From Mastacembelus armatus (taxonomy: Eukaryota; Chordata; Actinopteri; Synbranchiformes; Mastacembelidae), in NCBI RefSeq assembly GCF_900324485.2, contig NC_046642.1, positions 25,784,093 to 25,848,092 on the forward strand: a stretch of 64,000 bases of DNA, written 5' to 3'. Position 1 is the stretch's first letter. Each line of letters starts with the position of its first letter. Shown here piece after piece: positions 62,764 to 64,000 of this stretch. The notes under the pieces were generated by a model. The model ran no database searches and was not told the DNA's origin. It was given only the letters and a program-made list of their open reading frames with translations. The position numbers were made by a program, and so were the translations under genes.

Positions 62764-63621
62764 GGGCTGCAACAAATCTTTAATAATTAATCTGTCAATT
62801 ATGTTTTTGATTAATGGCATTTTTGCAAAAGAATATAGAGACATAGTAGTTTGTGCTCTCACCCTCTCTCTCTGTTCTCTCTGTACCTTCTGCAGGTGTC
62901 CCTGGTCCTGGAGCTGTATATTGCTGATGTGCAGTTACTGGTCCCACCAACTTGCAGTGTCTATTTGTTGTTTATTGTTGCTGTTCTTTTCTCTCTCCTC
63001 TATCCATCACCCCAACTGGTTGAGGCAGATGGCTGCCCAAACTGAGCCCGTTTCTGCTGGAGGTTTTTTCTTCCGTTAAAGGGAGTTTTTCCTCTCCACT
63101 GTCGCCAAGTGTTGCTCATAAGAGATTTGTTGGGGTTTTTTTTGTTTTTGTAAAGTGCCTTGATATGATTGTAATGTGATTTGGTGCTATATAAATGACC
63201 TGAATTGAACAGATGTCTGTTTTCAATGTCTTATTGTCAAAAGAGTTTTCTACACATGTAATTAAAAAAATAAAACCAACTCTATTTTTGTGTGATGATA
63301 TTTAAACAGATCTTAAATTTGTGAACCAGAGGCAGACAGACTGTCCGTATCTGGTGGGAGCATTCTGTTATGAGGTGCAGTGTGATGAAGATGCGAAGGA
63401 CCCAAATGCTGCAGCATAAGGCTTCCAGGGACCAGTACAGGGAAAACAGGAATCCAATACAAAATAGAGGTCCCCGGCAGGAAGTCCCAAAGGGGAATCA
63501 TAACACCATGTTAGTGTGCTGCAGCAGATACTGTACATCACTAGCTCTAATTGATGAATACATTTGTCTGTTTTAATAATCAAATTTAATTGATAATATT
63601 GATTAGTTGTTGCAGCCCTAT
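62764..63621. mobile_element. hAT-like MITE interrupted by an L2 end
   Basis: The left end ATTAGGGCTGCAACAAATCT and right end GATTAGTTGTTGCAGCCCTA are inverted repeats. Inner parts (ATTAATCTGTCAATTATG; TTTAATTGATAATATTGATT) also pair. GGGCTGCAAC ends are typical of a common fish hAT-related element. L2 sequence at 62850-63212 and further unassigned sequence lie within it. Confidence 0.7.
62850..63212 (+). mobile_element. L2 LINE 3'-end fragment
   Basis: Matches the reverse complement of 29590-29945 (CCTGGTCCTGGAGCTGTATA, CAGTTACTGGTCCCACCAAC, AAAGGGAGTTTTTCCTCTCC). It ends near ATATAAATGACCTGAATTGA. Confidence 0.8.
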
Positions 63622-63787
63622 TTTACATAATATACCATTAACACCTTTTTAAATAAGAAAATATCTTTCACTACTGAGTTCAAAGCTAACTACCTTTATT
63701 GAAGTGCACTATATGCCATTATGTTGGCATATGTTTATGTTATTTATGTTTTTTTAGATTTATGAATTAGAATGTCAATATTATGTC

Positions 63788-64000
63788 AGGGCAGCATGGT
63801 GGCTGAGTGGAAGGTCGTGGGTTCGCATCCCGGCCTTTCTGTGTGGAGTTTGCATGTTCTCCCTGTGCTTGCGTGGGTTTACTCTGGGTACTCCGGTTTC
63901 CTCCCACAGTCCAAAAACATGCATGTCAGGTTGATTGGTGACTCTAAAATTGCCTGTAGGAGTGAGTGTGAGTGTGTGAGGTTGTCTGTCTTTGTGTGTC
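63788..64000 (+). repeat. tRNA-derived SINE head, cut by window edge
   Basis: Head first: GGGCAGCATGGTGGCTGAGT, B-box-like GGTTCGCATCC, then TCTGTGTGGAGTTTGCATGT and the body. It runs off the right edge. Confidence 0.8.

Overview
The window is vertebrate, almost certainly teleost fish, nuclear DNA. It carries six multi-exon host genes and one zinc-finger gene of uncertain (host or transposon) origin, with canonical GT/AG introns. These sit in a dense background of fish repeats: Tc1/mariner, hAT-like, pogo-like and other MITEs, L2, RTE-like, I-like and Rex6-like LINEs, and tRNA-derived SINEs.

Layout, left to right. (1) 531-2856 (-): the first four coding exons of hspa9 (mitochondrial Hsp70, mortalin); the rest lies beyond the left edge. 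(2) 3436-5990: LINE debris, mainly a broken minus-strand Rex6-like copy. (3) 6542-9382 (-): a complete three-exon FGF4/FGF6-type growth factor. (4) 10.8-16.3 kb: intergenic DNA with Tc1, pogo-like and SINE copies. (5) 16864-20464 (-): an apparently intact five-exon gene for an ~820-residue C2H2 zinc-finger protein whose C-terminal half looks like a tyrosine-recombinase (Crypton-like) fold. (6) 24322-29105 (+): a six-exon secreted lipocalin of the alpha-1-acid-glycoprotein / saxitoxin-tetrodotoxin-binding type. (7) 29590-35322: an L2 LINE, TA microsatellites, a Tc1 end fragment and a long Rex6-like LINE. (8) 35931-37652 (+): rab33b. (9) 39915-42499 (-): a six-exon four-pass membrane protein I could not name. 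(10) 44502-50229 (-): setd7, complete in eight exons. (11) 52.3-58.7 kb (+): scoc, with a ~3.1 kb minisatellite immediately upstream of its coding exons and a duplicated ~250-bp segment on either side of the gene. (12) 59.9-64 kb: a Tc1-like transposon with long terminal inverted repeats, SINEs, and an L2 end nested in a hAT-like element.

The order rab33b - setd7 - scoc matches the gene neighbourhood on human 4q31 as I remember it, which supports those three assignments. The genes do not form a single pathway: mitochondrial chaperone, secreted growth factor, secreted ligand carrier, Golgi Rab, lysine methyltransferase and Golgi/autophagy coiled-coil protein.

Most worth a second look: the tyrosine-recombinase-like gene; the higher-order minisatellite with an inverted unit at its right edge; the Tc1/Rex6 chimaeric junction; a SINE lying at the rab33b splice donor; a SINE split by an unknown 172-bp insertion; and the duplicated segment bracketing scoc. 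All exon limits were read by eye from splice signals and family similarity, and no database search was possible.
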